This document shows, one piece after another, positions 35,394 to 47,115 of a DNA stretch of 64,000 bases (position 1 is the first letter of the stretch; each line of letters opens with the position of its first letter). This DNA is from Dendrophyllia cribrosa (taxonomy: Eukaryota > Cnidaria > Anthozoa > Scleractinia > Dendrophylliidae). The stretch spans positions 30,155,285-30,219,284 of the forward strand of contig JAJLRJ010000004.1 in assembly GCA_024195265.1 (NCBI GenBank). Direction: 5' to 3'. Made by a program: the position numbers and the translations under genes. A model generated the notes under the pieces. The model saw nothing but the letters and a program-made list of their open reading frames with translations, had not been told where the DNA came from and searched no databases.

Positions 35394-35732
35394 TATAGCG
35401 CCAAATCCACTAATTGCCCATGGCGCTTTTTTGAGATTTGAGAAATCGGTATTAAAAAATAGATAAAAATTAAAAATACATTAATTAATAAAACTTGATT
35501 AAAAACATATATTAATCAATAAAAATGGATTAAAAATACATTAATCAGAAATTAAAAAAACGTTAAATGCTAGTTTAAAAAGGTACGTTTTGAAATGTCT
35601 TTTAAAAATGTCGACGGAATGACTAGACCTCAAGTCAAATGGAATAGTGTCCATAGTTTTAGTGCTGCGACTGCAAAGGCTCGTCGTTCTCCATATGTTT
35701 GCAGTCTAGCTTTTGGAATTGCCAAGAGTTGC

Positions 35733-36017
35733 TTAGACGATGATCTTAATATACACGAAGATGTTTGGTATTTGAGTAAGTCTCTGATAGCAAGGTGCAG
35801 CACCATAAAGAGCTTTGAAGACCAATAAGAGAATCTTGTAGATTATACGACAGCGGACAAGTAGCCAGTGGAGTTTCTTTAACACAGGGGTTATATGATC
35901 GAATTTCCTGGTACGCGTAACAATTCGAGCTGCTGTATTTTGAACGGATTGTAATCTTGAGAGTAGATGCTGTGGAAGGCCAATTATCCAATTTCGAGGT
36001 AATGAAGGCATTAACAA
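35733..36017 (-). pseudogene. LINE reverse transcriptase C-terminal fragment
   Basis: Contains GLPQHLLSRLQSVQNTAARI then KFDHITPVLKKLHWL and YKILLLVFKALYG, the conserved tail of CR1/L2/Jockey-group reverse transcriptases after the palm. The catalytic palm is absent. The frame drifts after PCYQRL. Dead remnant. Confidence 0.7.
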
Positions 36018-36113
36018 TGATTTTAGTTCTAATTTTGGCGATATTTCTAATGTAAAGAATATTAGACTGAGCTTAGTTTCATTAATACGCCATCATAACC
36101 ATATCTTTTTCGT

Positions 36114-36663
36114 TAAGGGCCCATTACACTATTCCGTTGCTAAGTAATGCGATTGCTATGCGGAGCTAAATCAAGTACAATTTTACTTCCGGTGAAAGTG
36201 ACGGGCAGCTTCGCGCGATTTTTCTCCCGGAGTCCGTACAAATTCAAAACTGTCCTAAACATTGCAAAATTTGAAGTTCGTCTCGTTCAACTCCTGAATT
36301 CTTGGTTAGTACTTAAACTTGTTTGACGCTGGATATTTTTTCTCTGGAAAGATTCGTCTTGGACGAAGAAATAACTGAAGGGGAAAGAACGCTCAACTAA
36401 TCAGTTGACAGATATCGGTCTTTGCTAAACGTTTATTCCTACTGCTTCAGTCTACGCACCGTTTTTTCGTTTCTTTTAATTATTTTTGTCAATGCTGACC
36501 AGGTCAAATGCCGAGGAATTCTGGACTGAGAAGTTAGAGGATATCTGGAGCCAACATGTAAGTAAGATGTTAACATTTGCGGAAAAGGGTTCGAGTTTTT
36601 ACAATTTCAACGAGAAGCGTAGCGCGTTTGTTTTTAGCGTAGCCACAGATTTACTTATTCTCT
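36114..36663. other. Unique block at the unit A/B junction
   Basis: Absent from the equivalent place in unit B. The first bases (AAGGGCCCATTACACTATTC) match 1,600-1,650 inverted, so this may be one end of an element. It contains the candidate exon at 36,492. Confidence 0.45.
36492..36557 (+). CDS. Candidate short first exon, unrecognised
   Basis: ATG at 36,492 opens 22 codons (MLTRSNAEEFWTEKL, then EDIWSQH) ending exactly at a strong CAT/GTAAGT donor. The upstream 370 bases are moderately GC-rich. No downstream exon was found in the window. It may be captured gene DNA or chance. Confidence 0.22.
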
Positions 36664-36785
36664 ATAATACACTTTGTTTGCCCACCAAATTTTGCATAAA
36701 CTATTGTTTGTAAATACTGCATATTCCCAAAAGCATTTCGAAACAATAGTTTATGCAAAATTTGGGGGGCAAACAAAGTGTATTA
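36664..36785. mobile_element. Foldback MITE at the junction of units A and B
   Basis: TAATACACTTTGTTTGCCC and AATTTTGCATAAACTATTG face their complements across about 32 bases. It ends 8 bases before unit B begins. Confidence 0.75.
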
Positions 36786-36793
36786 TGGGTAAT

Positions 36794-39700
36794 TCGAAAA
36801 TAGAGAATTTCTCAGGGCCGATTTCAACGAAGTGTGAAAGAACAAAGTAAAACAAAGTACAGTAAGTTCAAATTTGTTTGACGGAAATTTTGAATAAAAA
36901 GAAATAATTTCCAATTCGTTTAGTTTTATTACTCGCACGTTTTTCCGTCCATGGAAGATTAACTGCGGGATTAACTGATAAATTGTCATTGTGTGTTGAT
37001 ACGATGCAACTTCAGGCAAAAACTTCAGTGAAAAAAATAAAAAAAAATTCAAAAGAAGTAAAGACAGTGGGTTGTACCAATTGAAAAAAGAAGTTTACGT
37101 TTTAGATTTATATTTTCATTGAATGAAAACAAAGCATCATCGATTTAGATGGATTCGGCGCTGGTGTTGCATAAGGTTACTTGTTATTCAAAACACGGAC
37201 TTCAACCTCAGACTTTTGTCTTTTGACTTCGCCTATTCTGCCTTCCACTTTAATGATAATCGAGTACTTCTTAACTGTTTGATTCCTTTCGAGCTATTCC
37301 GCAAAAAATGGCCACTTAACTAAGATAACCGTTAGCATGTAACAAAATTAAACGGCGCATAATTTTGGGCAAATAATTAAAACAAAAAAACTACATCTTT
37401 TCCGTTTCGATCTGTATATGACTTAAAAATATTGCATGTGATAAAATCAGAAGCACATAACTGATAAGCTTCTGATAAAACAGATAGGACTGCTCTAATG
37501 GCTTTGTTGTTATTTTAGAGGGGGTTAATAATAAGAACTAAATTGAAAAAAAAATGCCGATGGGGAATATCTAGTAATTATATTCTTTGCTCCTAAGATT
37601 CTCGACTGTTGTTTGAAAAAGGTAGGGAGAGAAAAGTTTCTTTTTTTCTTTCATGTAAGTACCATACTGCTCTTCAAATTCAAGAGAAACCGTCTCTCAG
37701 ATGCGTGAGTTCCCAGAACAATGCTTTTGCCGGCTGAAGTGATCGAAGGCGTGTGATCTGACAGACACAGGCATGGCTCGTTTCTCCTTGTCTGTAAAGA
37801 AAGGCGACTTTTTCGAGTAAAGGTTGAAACGTACTTCACAAACGATAACCATACTCAACAAATCTTAACAAAATGAAGGTCTTACTTCAAGAGATCGGCA
37901 GTTTCCAATTTATAGCACAGGAAGCCCAGGCTGACACAGGCCATCCTACTTCCGGTGAAGACAAAGGCAAACCTAACTCGGCGTAAATAGCGGCTAATTT
38001 CTTTTTAAAAAATTTAATCGAAAGATCAAAGATTTTTCGTGAAACGTAAGCATGCTTTTTGCAAAAAAATCAAAAAAAAAATTAAGACGCAAAAATATGG
38101 TTTTTAGAACACATTTTTCCACATATTATTTTTATTTTTAATCCTTCGGAAAAATTCATGCTTAATTACGTTTTTTAAATGGTGTATAAAATTGAATGAT
38201 ACTAAAAATGTTGGATAAAACTGTACGTTTTTGAAGTTATGCTCATTTTTTTGTTTTAGGTCACCTCAAATACCAGACCCTATTCCTCGGCACATACCTA
38301 TATAGCTTACATATTAGGGTACCCTACCCACCCACCCTCCCCCCTCCCTCCCTCCCCCCCCCTCCCTCCCTCCCCCCTCCCCCCCTCCTTCCCCCCCTCC
38401 CCCCTCCCCCCAATATATTGATTAACAGAAGCATTAAACATTTCTCTACAGTTATTCAGCCACACAGTGTAAACGTAAATTTAAATATAATTAACAAATC
38501 GACGGCATTTTTTCATGGGCTGTACTCTTATTGACCATAGAAATGACGTCATAAAATGTTCAAAACTCAAGTGGAACCACGAGCCGTTAGGCGAGTGGTT
38601 TCACTGCCAAGTTTTGAACATTTTATGGCGTCATTTCTATGGTCAATAAGAGTACAGACCATGGAAAAATGCGGTCGATTTGTTTTTTACAATAACAAAC
38701 TTGGACAACTGCGAGCGCCGAGCGAACGAGTTTTCAGGAATCATTTTAGAAAATAAAGACAAACAACTTAACACTGTTAAACTGCTGCAAAATGTTTTTG
38801 CGTGGGGAATAATTAAAGCCTTAGCTTTTTATGTGAATAAATTATCAAACGGAAAAGGCTCACAAAAATTCTCTTCAGCTTAAATCATCGCTAGAATTTT
38901 TTAATATCAACACAGCACAACAAAGAGCCGGCCGCGTTATTCGGCAAATTTTAAAGAATCGCGCTCGGCGATAATCGCAAAATAGAGCACAATAACCCCA
39001 CACAAAGTCAAATGTAAAATTACTAGGCACAGTTTACAAAGCTAACCTTTATCAAATTTGAAATGTCTTCGAATAATCTGATGAATCTTTGCTCCAAGTT
39101 GTTTTCAGCTCAGTTTTTATAGTTCTTTCGGGCGCGGGCGACTGATTCCGTGGATTTTCCAGTGAAACTACGACAAGTTATTTGTCCTTTTTGCTTCGCA
39201 CTTAATTCCAGGTAAGTTAAGCTGATTGTAAACTAAATTTAACTGACGAGAGAGCATTCTTCTCATTGAAGAATTCCAGTTTTAAACGTATTTTTCACTG
39301 TTTGAAGACTGCCGCAGCGCCAAAAGTTTGACAAAACTCACCGCTTTGCGTTACCTGTTACGTCATTTTCATGGTCTAAACTCTCATCGACCATAGAAAT
39401 GAGCCAATCAGCGCGCGAGAATTCACACAGTTATTGTAAAATTGTTAATGGCTCGGTGGTATTCAGCTTCCAAAAAAAATCAGTATCGCCCTTGAATTTT
39501 CCAACCAAATTCTTAACCATATAAATAAGCGTACATATGAATATAAATAAACATGAGAAGAGTAACATTCTGTTCATAAATTCAGTGTAAGTATGTTGTG
39601 TCGTTCCGCTTAGTAAATTATTAGAGGTTGAGTTGTGAACTTTAGAATTCGCATTTTTTGAAAATCTTATTTGAGTATTTTTAGATTAATCTTAAAAGAC

Positions 39701-40870
39701 TCTTAGATGAATCTAAAAAGAATGATGAATTTAAAAAGAATTTTAATATTATCTAGAGTCTTTTTAGATGATATTAAAACATAAGACATATTCCGAGTCT
39801 AAAAGCTTCAGATGCCATATTACATGGAGACGTACACCACGACAACGCTATTTCGCCATCCCAATAAACTACCTCGCGAAAGTTAGGAAATTTCCTTTCT
39901 TGGTAGCGAGTTGCAGAAAATGTTGATCAATCTTCTACTTTCTCCCGTCTCGCACACCACGATCTCATCCAAGTTGTCCTTTGCCATTTCTTTTCCATTT
40001 CAATTTCTTCCTCAAGCTCCTGTATTTGATCAACCTTAATAGCGCTATCGCTTTTCTCGTGCAAAGTGTTACGAGCCTAACAGCCCCGAGCAACTTGTCT
40101 CATAATGTTCTCGTCAACGTTGCCTTGCAAGTTACAGAAAAAGGTTGCCTCCTCTAACAGCGTTTTTAGAATAAAAACTCCGTAATAACAAACGAAATCC
40201 CGTAAAAATACCTCATTCAGTTGTATTACAAAATCTAAAAGTCAAATAGTCTATTTTCTTTGCCTCATAGATTGCGGAGTTTCGGAATTATATTTTTTTA
40301 AGATAGTCTGATTAAACTCCGGCGATTTTCTTCCAAAAATGCTTAAAGTGCACATGAAATGAAATTTCACTACCGTTTTGTTTTAGGTTTTTATGTTGTT
40401 TATATCACCTTTGTTTCATTTTCAGTCGTTTTCCTCTTTTGCGCGAAGAGGACTCACTATTTTTAGCGATTTGAAAACTCCCACAGGGGCCTGAAATTTG
40501 CGACATTTTGAGCGCGGCCAAAGGGTATTTATGAAGTCATTCGTGTTATCGATCACAACAAAACGTGGCGGAGAAGGGATCGAACCCGGGTCTAAAATAC
40601 GCGTCGTTTTCCTTCATATTTAATCGAAATAATCCTTCTACAAGTTGCTAAAACTCCACTGTAAAACAAGTGACGCGCTCAGTTGTAAACACACTAATGA
40701 CGTCACTAGAACCCAGGTCCCAGTTTAATATGCCCAGCTTGCATAGCCTGTTAAAATGTGTTCCCGCCACTTCAAGTGACTTATTTTCCCATCATAATTA
40801 TTCTTAAAACACCTATTTTCAGATTACCGAAAAAAAGAATGGTTGTGAAATTTTACTTCATGTCCACCTT
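36794..40870. other. Unit B leading segment, no gene seen
   Basis: Matches 1-4,560 apart from unit-specific insertions and a missing stretch equal to 1,494-1,750. A CT-rich, C-dominated tract lies at 38,326-38,410 after the CTATATAGCTTACATATTAG cassette. TTAA at 40,343-40,346 and GATTA at 40,822-40,826 are empty sites for unit A insertions. Confidence 0.6.
38495..39444. mobile_element. 950 bp insertion specific to unit B
   Basis: TTAA stands on both sides (38,491-38,494 and 39,445-39,448). It starts CAAATCGACGG and ends GTAAAATTG, so the ends are only loosely inverted. It opens with a large foldback (38,496-38,684) whose arms read TTATTGACCATAGAAATGAC and GTCATTTCTATGGTCAATAA. Units A and C lack it. 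Non-coding; the frame at 38,556 runs through the foldback. Confidence 0.6.
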
Positions 40871-40891
40871 TGACAGTAAAATGTAACTTAC

Positions 40892-41056
40892 GCGGTTTGC
40901 ATGTCCTTATACACTCCTTTTTTGTTTCAAAGTTGTTTGGGTTTCCGTCGCAACCACCATAGATAAATTCTTCACAATTATGAGTGCAGTAGTTGAAATA
41001 ATACCTTGGAATATATGCTCTGCATGGCCCCGTTTTCGCTGGAAAAAAACAGGTGC
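40892..41056 (-). CDS. Kunitz domain exon K4 (type III), seven cysteines
   Basis: The sister of K1: 165 bases, phase 1-1, acceptor TTTTTTTCAAG and donor GTAAGTTA. All six Kunitz cysteines keep the 8-15-7-12-3 spacing (CFFPAKTGPC, NCEEFIYGGC, ECIRTC). The reactive loop GPCRAYI has P1 Arg. An extra cysteine appears in FNYCTHNC, where K1 has FNYRTQKC. A lone surface cysteine could pair between molecules or be harmless. The region before the domain gives no signal peptide, which must come from another exon. Confidence 0.85.
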
Positions 41057-41287
41057 CTTGAAAAAAATAATAAGATATGTTAAAATATGAAAGATTCATA
41101 AAATTCGTTTACCGATAGCCATCTTGATATTAACCCGATAATAATAAACGTGTATAACTTGAACTAAAGCAGTTAATGGTTCTCTTATTTTCCAGCATGG
41201 GCGCAAAGTTTGTTTTGGAACTCAAGTAAAATGGTTAGCATTAGAAATCAAAGTAGCGCTATGGGCATCTCGATAATTAAATTTATC

Positions 41288-41476
41288 ATTCAACACATTG
41301 ATACACTGCCCAAATATGGTCAAAATGTTATCGATATACGCTATGTCTACATGACGTATATCCAACGACGGAGATAAATTTCGCATTTTGACGAGAGAAT
41401 GCAAAAATGACGGACCGGCCTTGATATTTTTTCGTCAAACTGTGCTTGTTATCATTGTGTTATCAATGTGTTGAAT
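41288..41476. mobile_element. Small MITE between K4 and K5
   Basis: Ends ATTCAACACATTGATA and its exact complement TATCAATGTGTTGAAT. Unit A has the pogo-like element and Penelope-like remains in the matching gap instead. Non-coding. Confidence 0.6.
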
Positions 41477-41827
41477 TTTAAACTTCTTCTCTTCATTTCG
41501 AATTCTTGTAATGTGTGTTTTCATTCCAGTCATGGTAAACTGTCGTGTTGAAAATTGAATCAGTGCCGCCACATTCTATAATTGCACGGTATATAAGCCA
41601 TAATAAAATGGTACTTTGCTAGAAACTCGCGTGAGGAACGTTTTACGCATTCCATTCATTTTGCCTTACATCGCCATAAGTGTGATCAGAAAGATCTACA
41701 AAATCTCGCTGATTATGCAATCGTGGAGATAAAAGGGGGTCGATCACTTGAATTGGAATCATGGCGGTGTGAAACAGGAAAAGACCAGTTAGTATACCTG
41801 TGAATACTTTGATTACTTTATACTTAC

Positions 41828-42001
41828 ATGTATTATTGCAGGCCTGCAACGTGACAAATCTGTTTCCGTTTCCTTGGCAGCCCCCATAAACAAACATTTC
41901 ACACCGACCACTGGTCAGGTTAAAAAAGTATCGCGGAAAGTAGCCATTGCAAGGGCCTGGGTCCTTGTCAAGAGTGCAGACGGCATTCGTGGCATCGCAT
42001 G
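41828..42001 (-). CDS. Kunitz domain exon K5 (type II)
   Basis: A 174-base phase 1-1 exon with all six cysteines in canonical spacing (VCTLDKDPGPC, RCEMFVYGGC, ACNNTC). The reactive loop is GPCNGYF: P1 is Asn and P1' is Gly, which is not the usual basic P1, so trypsin inhibition is doubtful. Two N-glycosylation sequons are visible (NLT, NNT). The acceptor is GTTCTCAG and the donor GTAAGTAT, with the final cysteine followed by a split codon as in K2. K4 lies 772 bases further down on the same strand, probably the next exon. Confidence 0.85.
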
Positions 42002-42111
42002 CTGAGAACACCAGCAAAGCTTAAAAGAAAAAAATTAATTAAAGGTTTTTCACTTTTTTAGTTTCCATGGCTTAGGTACCATAAAAGGAAAGTACTGCTT
42101 AACAGCGTTAA

Positions 42112-43857
42112 GGTGTCTCCGTTGTTATTTCGGGCGCACTCGTCTATGACAAACTTTGTCCCATAACTTTTCCGGCTCTAAAGCGATGCTTTGAAAACTT
42201 TGCGAAAACTTACACCTATTTATATCTAGCAATAATATGACAGAATTCGATTTTAATGGGAAAAAATATATTTAGTGATAATCGGGCTTAAATGAACCCC
42301 ACTTTTTGAACAAAATCGCACCCTGTGAAAAATTTTGCTGTTATATTTGCGTTAAATTTCTGGAATCAGCTTACATTGACTTAATACATATCCATACCAA
42401 GTTTCAGCAAAATCGTTGGAGCAGAAATGCGGAAGAATTAACGCCATCAAAATTTAGCCCCAAAATTCTCTTAAAATTTTAAATACTTCATGCTCTTTGA
42501 CTAAGCAATCTACGAACCCAAATTTCTGGGAGAAGCCTTCCTAATGCTTGCTAAATCTGAAATATAAGCCGATTGCAAATCGTGCGAACCGTTAAAAAGT
42601 ATTCACTAGTTCTGTAAATATAATAAAATGCTCCAAAACCTGCTCAAATCTCCAATGCTGCGTTTTCCATCATTTTTCGAAAATTATCCTGCAGTTTGGT
42701 GTCAAACTCCTTCCACATGAATTTCAAGGTACTGCAATACTTTTACATCGATTGTTTTTTGCTTAGAAGGGCTTGCAATTGGAGAAATAGTTGTTGGATT
42801 ATAAGCTACTCCGCAACTGAGCTCAGGCGAAGCTGACAAGCAGTTTTCAGAGTTTTGTTTATGAATACGAAATGAGCACGTGTGGAATTTATTCTAAGAA
42901 TTCGCACCTTAGTTAGGGGGACGTACGTGATATGCGCGCGTAGTCAGCGTAGTCCCCGCGGTAAAAAAAACATTTCAACCCATGGAAACTTCTAATGGAG
43001 CGTACATGCTCCTTCCTCTCCTGGGGTAACTAGCGCGCACATTTCGTTCGCCCCCCTTATAAAGGTGCGAATTCTTAGAATAAATTCCACACGTGTTCAT
43101 TTCGTATTCATAAACAAAACTTTGAAAACTGCTTGTCAGCTTCGCCTGAGCTCAGATGCAGAGCAGCTTATAATCCCAACAACTATTTCTCCAGTTGGAA
43201 GCCCTTCTAAGCAAAAAACAAACGATGTAAAAGTATTGCAGTACCTTGAAATTCACGTGGAAGGAGTTTGACACCAAACTGCAGGATAATTTTCGAAAAA
43301 TGATGGAAAACGCAGCATTGGAGTTTGAGCAGGTTTTGGAGCATTTTATAATATTTACAGAACTAGTGAATACTTTTTAACGGTTCGCACGATTTGCAAT
43401 CGGCTTATAATTCAGATTTAGCAAGCATTAGGAAGGCTTCTCCCAGAAATTTGGGTTCGTATATTATTTAGTCAAAGAGCATGAAGTATTTAAAATTTTA
43501 AGAGAATTTTGGGGCTAAATTTTGATGGCGTTAATTCTTCCGCATTTCTGCTCCAACGATTTTGCTGAAACTTGGTATGGATATGTATTAAGTCAATGTA
43601 AGCTGATTCCAGAAATTTAACACAAATATAACAGCAAAATTTTTTACAGGGTGCGATTTTGTTCAAAAAGTGGGGTTCATTTAAGCCCGATTATCACTAA
43701 ATATATTTTTCCCATTAAAATCGAATTCTATCATATTATTGCTAGATAATAGCTGTAAGTTTTCGCAAAGTTTTCGAAGTATCGCTTTAGAGTCCGGAAA
43801 AGTTAAGGGACAAAGTTTGTCATAGACGAGTGCGCCCAAAATAACAACGGAGACACC
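42112..43857. mobile_element. 1.75 kb foldback element with arms of about 800 bases
   Basis: Ends GGTGTCTCCGTTGTTATTTC and its complement. The left arm runs to about 42,910 and the right arm from about 43,063, at high identity, leaving a central spacer of about 150 bases that is GC-richer (CGCGCGTAGTCAGCG). TTAA precedes it at 42,108; TTAT then TAAC follow. Unit A has an uninterrupted TTAA at 8,842-8,845. No transposase; the frame at 43,065 lies in one arm only. Confidence 0.85.
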
Positions 43858-43860
43858 TTA

Positions 43861-44945
43861 TTAACTACAGTTCAAAACCAAGGGAGATATATACATGGGT
43901 TGGAAATCAGCCTACACTTAAAAAGCAAGTTAACCCTCGGACGTATGTACTTAAGAGTTTTCTCTTATTTTTTTTCTTTAAGAGCATTTATTTTAAGCAC
44001 ATGCCGTCTACAGTAGCTGTTCGTTTATCCTTGAGACAAATTTGGCAAAGTTCAGTGACATAAGTAGCATGACATAAGTAGCATGAGGTCAAGCTATTTT
44101 TTAAGATACAAATGCGTGTTTCACCTTTTTTCAACGAACAAAAAAAACATATAAAACGCTACCAAATGCAGCAAAATGTTTAATTGTCACATTTCAAAAC
44201 TCTACCAAAAAATATTTGCACTTTACGCATTTTTCTGTGAAAGTTAAAGTTTTAGTAAAATCTAAGATGGCGGCCATATTGGCCCAGCAACGCAAAAGCC
44301 CATAATATTTACATTATCATGTAGAGCACATCACAATCTATTTATTAAAAGTAAACTATTTTCGAAATATTGTAACACCGCAAAACTTCCATTGTAACTT
44401 AACACTCTCATTGTTATTATGTGAGCTCATGTGTACAGTTTTTAACCTGGTGTGTTTAATCGATGAAAATCGATCACCGGACAATGCGTACAGTGCCTAT
44501 AAATAGTATTAAACTTATCTTACCTGCGTTAAAGAACAAAATTATGGTAAGGGCGAGCAAACTTGACTTCATTTTCTTTTCCTTTGGCGTCAACAATTTG
44601 AGGATTTGCAATCAAATCTAGATCTGTTGTTGGAAAAAAATTAACAATTAACGCCTTAATGTGCGAGTTATGTAAAATTACAAACCGGTTATACTTTTTA
44701 AGTGGCCTTTTTAATACGCGAGAGATTGATCTTATGTGATTAGGTATGTAAAACTACTACTACTACTTCTACTACTACTACTACTATCAAAGAAAAAAAA
44801 AACCGGGCCTAAAGAACAAAAATTGTAAACACACCAGCTTATTAAGAGGCCGGTCTCCCGAAAAGCGTTCCACTCGATCTCAGAGTCAGAAATAGTTTTG
44901 TTTCATATTATTGCCATCAATACTACTATCTATCCTTACTAGTAC
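43861..44945. other. Unit B intron-like DNA, no gene
   Basis: Matches 8,846-9,640, then from about 44,786 matches 13,875-14,030. The BEL/Pao insertion of unit A falls between. A short CTA/ACT microsatellite is at 44,754-44,786. Confidence 0.6.
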
Positions 44946-45241
44946 TAGAAATACGTGTCTCGCAGAACCTCGCGAAGCTCGGGGGCGGATGCACTGCAAA
45001 ATTTTAGCGATGTGGGAGGGAGAGATGGAATTTCTGATTTAAATGGAGAGGTTGGGTTGCTTGCTGGCAATGGCCCCAAAATTTAAAGTTGAGACATTTT
45101 TGTTCCCAGTCTCCTCCATTTAAATTGTACTTCCTCAAATAAAATAAATGGGAGCTGGTGCTGGTCAGTTTTGGGTTTAAAGCTGTGGGTCGCTGTAACT
45201 GCTATGGGACTGGGTACCAAACAATCCTCAGGTCCTTCCTC

Positions 45242-45242
<1 letters not shown>

Positions 45243-45274
<32 letters not shown>
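45243..45274. repeat. 32-base C run
   Basis: A pure C run following GGTCCTTCCTCT; flanking frames that read poly-proline or poly-glycine are artefacts. Confidence 0.9.
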
Positions 45275-45324
45275 TATCTTCATTAATTTTTGTCAGAAGG
45301 AAAATTGGTCTGAAGGTGGATGTA

Positions 45325-45425
45325 TTAAAGGGATAGTATCACGAGGTTCCACGCGCGGCACTGTTCACTATTCTTGCACCGGAATTTTGGACATATCACT
45401 GTTAAAAGTGATACTATCCCTTTAA
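45325..45425. mobile_element. 101 bp MITE
   Basis: Perfect 18-base inverted ends TTAAAGGGATAGTATCAC enclose a short GC-richer centre. It may include a TTAA target. Confidence 0.7.
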
Positions 45426-46809
45426 GTACTGTTGTGGACATGTTGTGGACATGGCTCCAGGACAATATGCAGTGGTGTTCTGTTTATTTTGATTGTCTCA
45501 GTTAAATTTCATTTTTGAAGCTTGTGAGTGCTATCTCCCAAATTAACCTGTTCCCTTTAAATGCTGCTATAGCTTTTGTTCTATATACTGGGTATCAAAT
45601 AATTGGTAACCCAATTCTCTATTCACTTGAATGGTTGAGATCACAGGAGGTTACTGCTGCTGAAAAGTGATGTTATCCAAAAAATAACAACTTAATGGTG
45701 AAAGTGGCATGAGATTCTCCCAGCAGTTTGGATACAGGTCATGGGAATTACGAAACTGATTACAAAACATGAATATTCAAGATGAAGCAACAGATTCTCA
45801 CAAATACCATAAGCAATGTATAGAGACCTTGATGGAGAATTCGTAGGTTAAGACCAGGACTTAGGCCTTCATGACCAGTTAGCCCCTTCAAAAATCTCGA
45901 AATCAAAATTAATTTGTTGATGTACATTCTCCTTACTGGTGTCAATGCAGTTCACATAGCCATATAACTACAATGAATTTGTATTCAATTTTCACAGATA
46001 ACTCATGTTGAAGGTGATCAGGTTCTCAATTTGCATAATCTGTGTACTTGCTCGTACACTGATATTGTGAGGAAATTTAAGATACTGATCACTGTTCCAA
46101 TAATAAATGTGAAGCAGTAATGTTGATGTGTCATGTGTTTATCTACATGTATACAGTTGCTACAGATTAGATGGTCATGATTGCTAACAGAAAATTGTTT
46201 TTTGCTAACAAAATGTTTTTATCCAAATTGTAAAGAGAAATTCTCCTTACTAAACCATTGGAATGTTATTTCTTATTGAACTATTTTATGAAGAATATAA
46301 AAATGCTGTAAACTCAAGATACCATATACGTATACAAAGCACATTTCACTCACTGTTCATTCACAGACAATCATGTAAATGTTGTATATTTGGATATAAT
46401 TTCCACCTTTGTGATCTGTAGTTTTGATCATTTATCTGTAGTTTTGATCATTTAAAAAGTTCCTTAATGACCTAAGTGAAAATATCAATAAACATCAAAT
46501 TACAGTGGTACTATAAAGAGAATAATTTTTCAGTGTTTGATTATCCTCTCAGTAGTTTAGCCACTTAAATTTTTTTTTTTTTTTTTTGCAAAAGCCGGTG
46601 ATTTGAGCTACATTTCTTAGTCGCTCTTCTTCTCTGAGCCTTTCCTGTAATCAGTGTTTGCTTTTCCCTACCGTCTCAGGTATGAAAGATATTCGTCACG
46701 AGTATTTAGCTGATCGTGTATAAATTCTTGCCGCCTCTCGTTGCGTCTACAAACAGAATCATTTTGTCCAACACTTCCAGTCGGTGTCGCCTTTCCTGAT
46801 CGGTTTCGT

Positions 46810-47115
46810 TCAGAATTCTAATGGCGGCAATCGGTAAAAGCGTTTGAACCTAGTCAAACGGTGTGCCTGGGCTGTTCGAAGTCTTTGTAATCTATGCTCT
46901 CGTTGTCTTTTCGTTGCTCGATCGCGCTGAATTTCCGGGTCACCCTTCAGCGGAGTTTCAGTAGTTAATTTCCAGCGTTGTTGTGTTTGCTGTTCTTTCT
47001 CATTTCCATCAGAAATTGGTTGTGTTTCACCAAGAATAAACATTTTTTCACATGAGAGTGCGCCATTGTCAGCGGTCGCGATTTTTGTTGCTAGGCAACT
47101 GCCGGACACCATCAA
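46810..47115 (-). CDS. Unrecognised basic, glutamine-rich open frame
   Basis: 101 residues beginning MMVSGSCLATKIATADNGAL, then a charged stretch rich in Arg and Gln (RDRATKRQREHRLQRLRTAQ) that could form a coiled coil. After the stop, a shifted frame continues with RRHRLEVLDKMILFVDATRG, so the frame is probably broken. It lies inside the 2.27 kb unit B insertion. No domain recognised; it may be a transposon-carried protein. Confidence 0.3.
   Translation of the reverse strand: MMVSGSCLATKIATADNGALSCEKMFILGETQPISDGNEKEQQTQQRWKLTTETPLKGDPEIQRDRATKRQREHRLQRLRTAQAHRLTRFKRFYRLPPLEF

Larger units (their letters stand above)
35322..36055 (-). mobile_element. LINE 3' end, 5'-truncated
   Basis: An insertion absent from unit B (continuous at about 58,885). 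On the reverse strand it holds the C-terminal end of a non-LTR reverse transcriptase, then a hairpin (AGCGCCA facing TGGCGCT, 35,397-35,427), then an AAT/ATT microsatellite (35,322-35,393), the usual 3' tail of CR1/L2-like elements. Confidence 0.65.

Noticed and set aside
35595..35828. Forward frame of 77 residues in the LINE region
   Set aside because: The reverse strand carries the clear reverse transcriptase tail and the 3' hairpin with microsatellite; the forward frame is its shadow or flank.
45171..45425. Forward frame crossing the 32-base C run
   Set aside because: Poly-proline artefact joined to MITE sequence.
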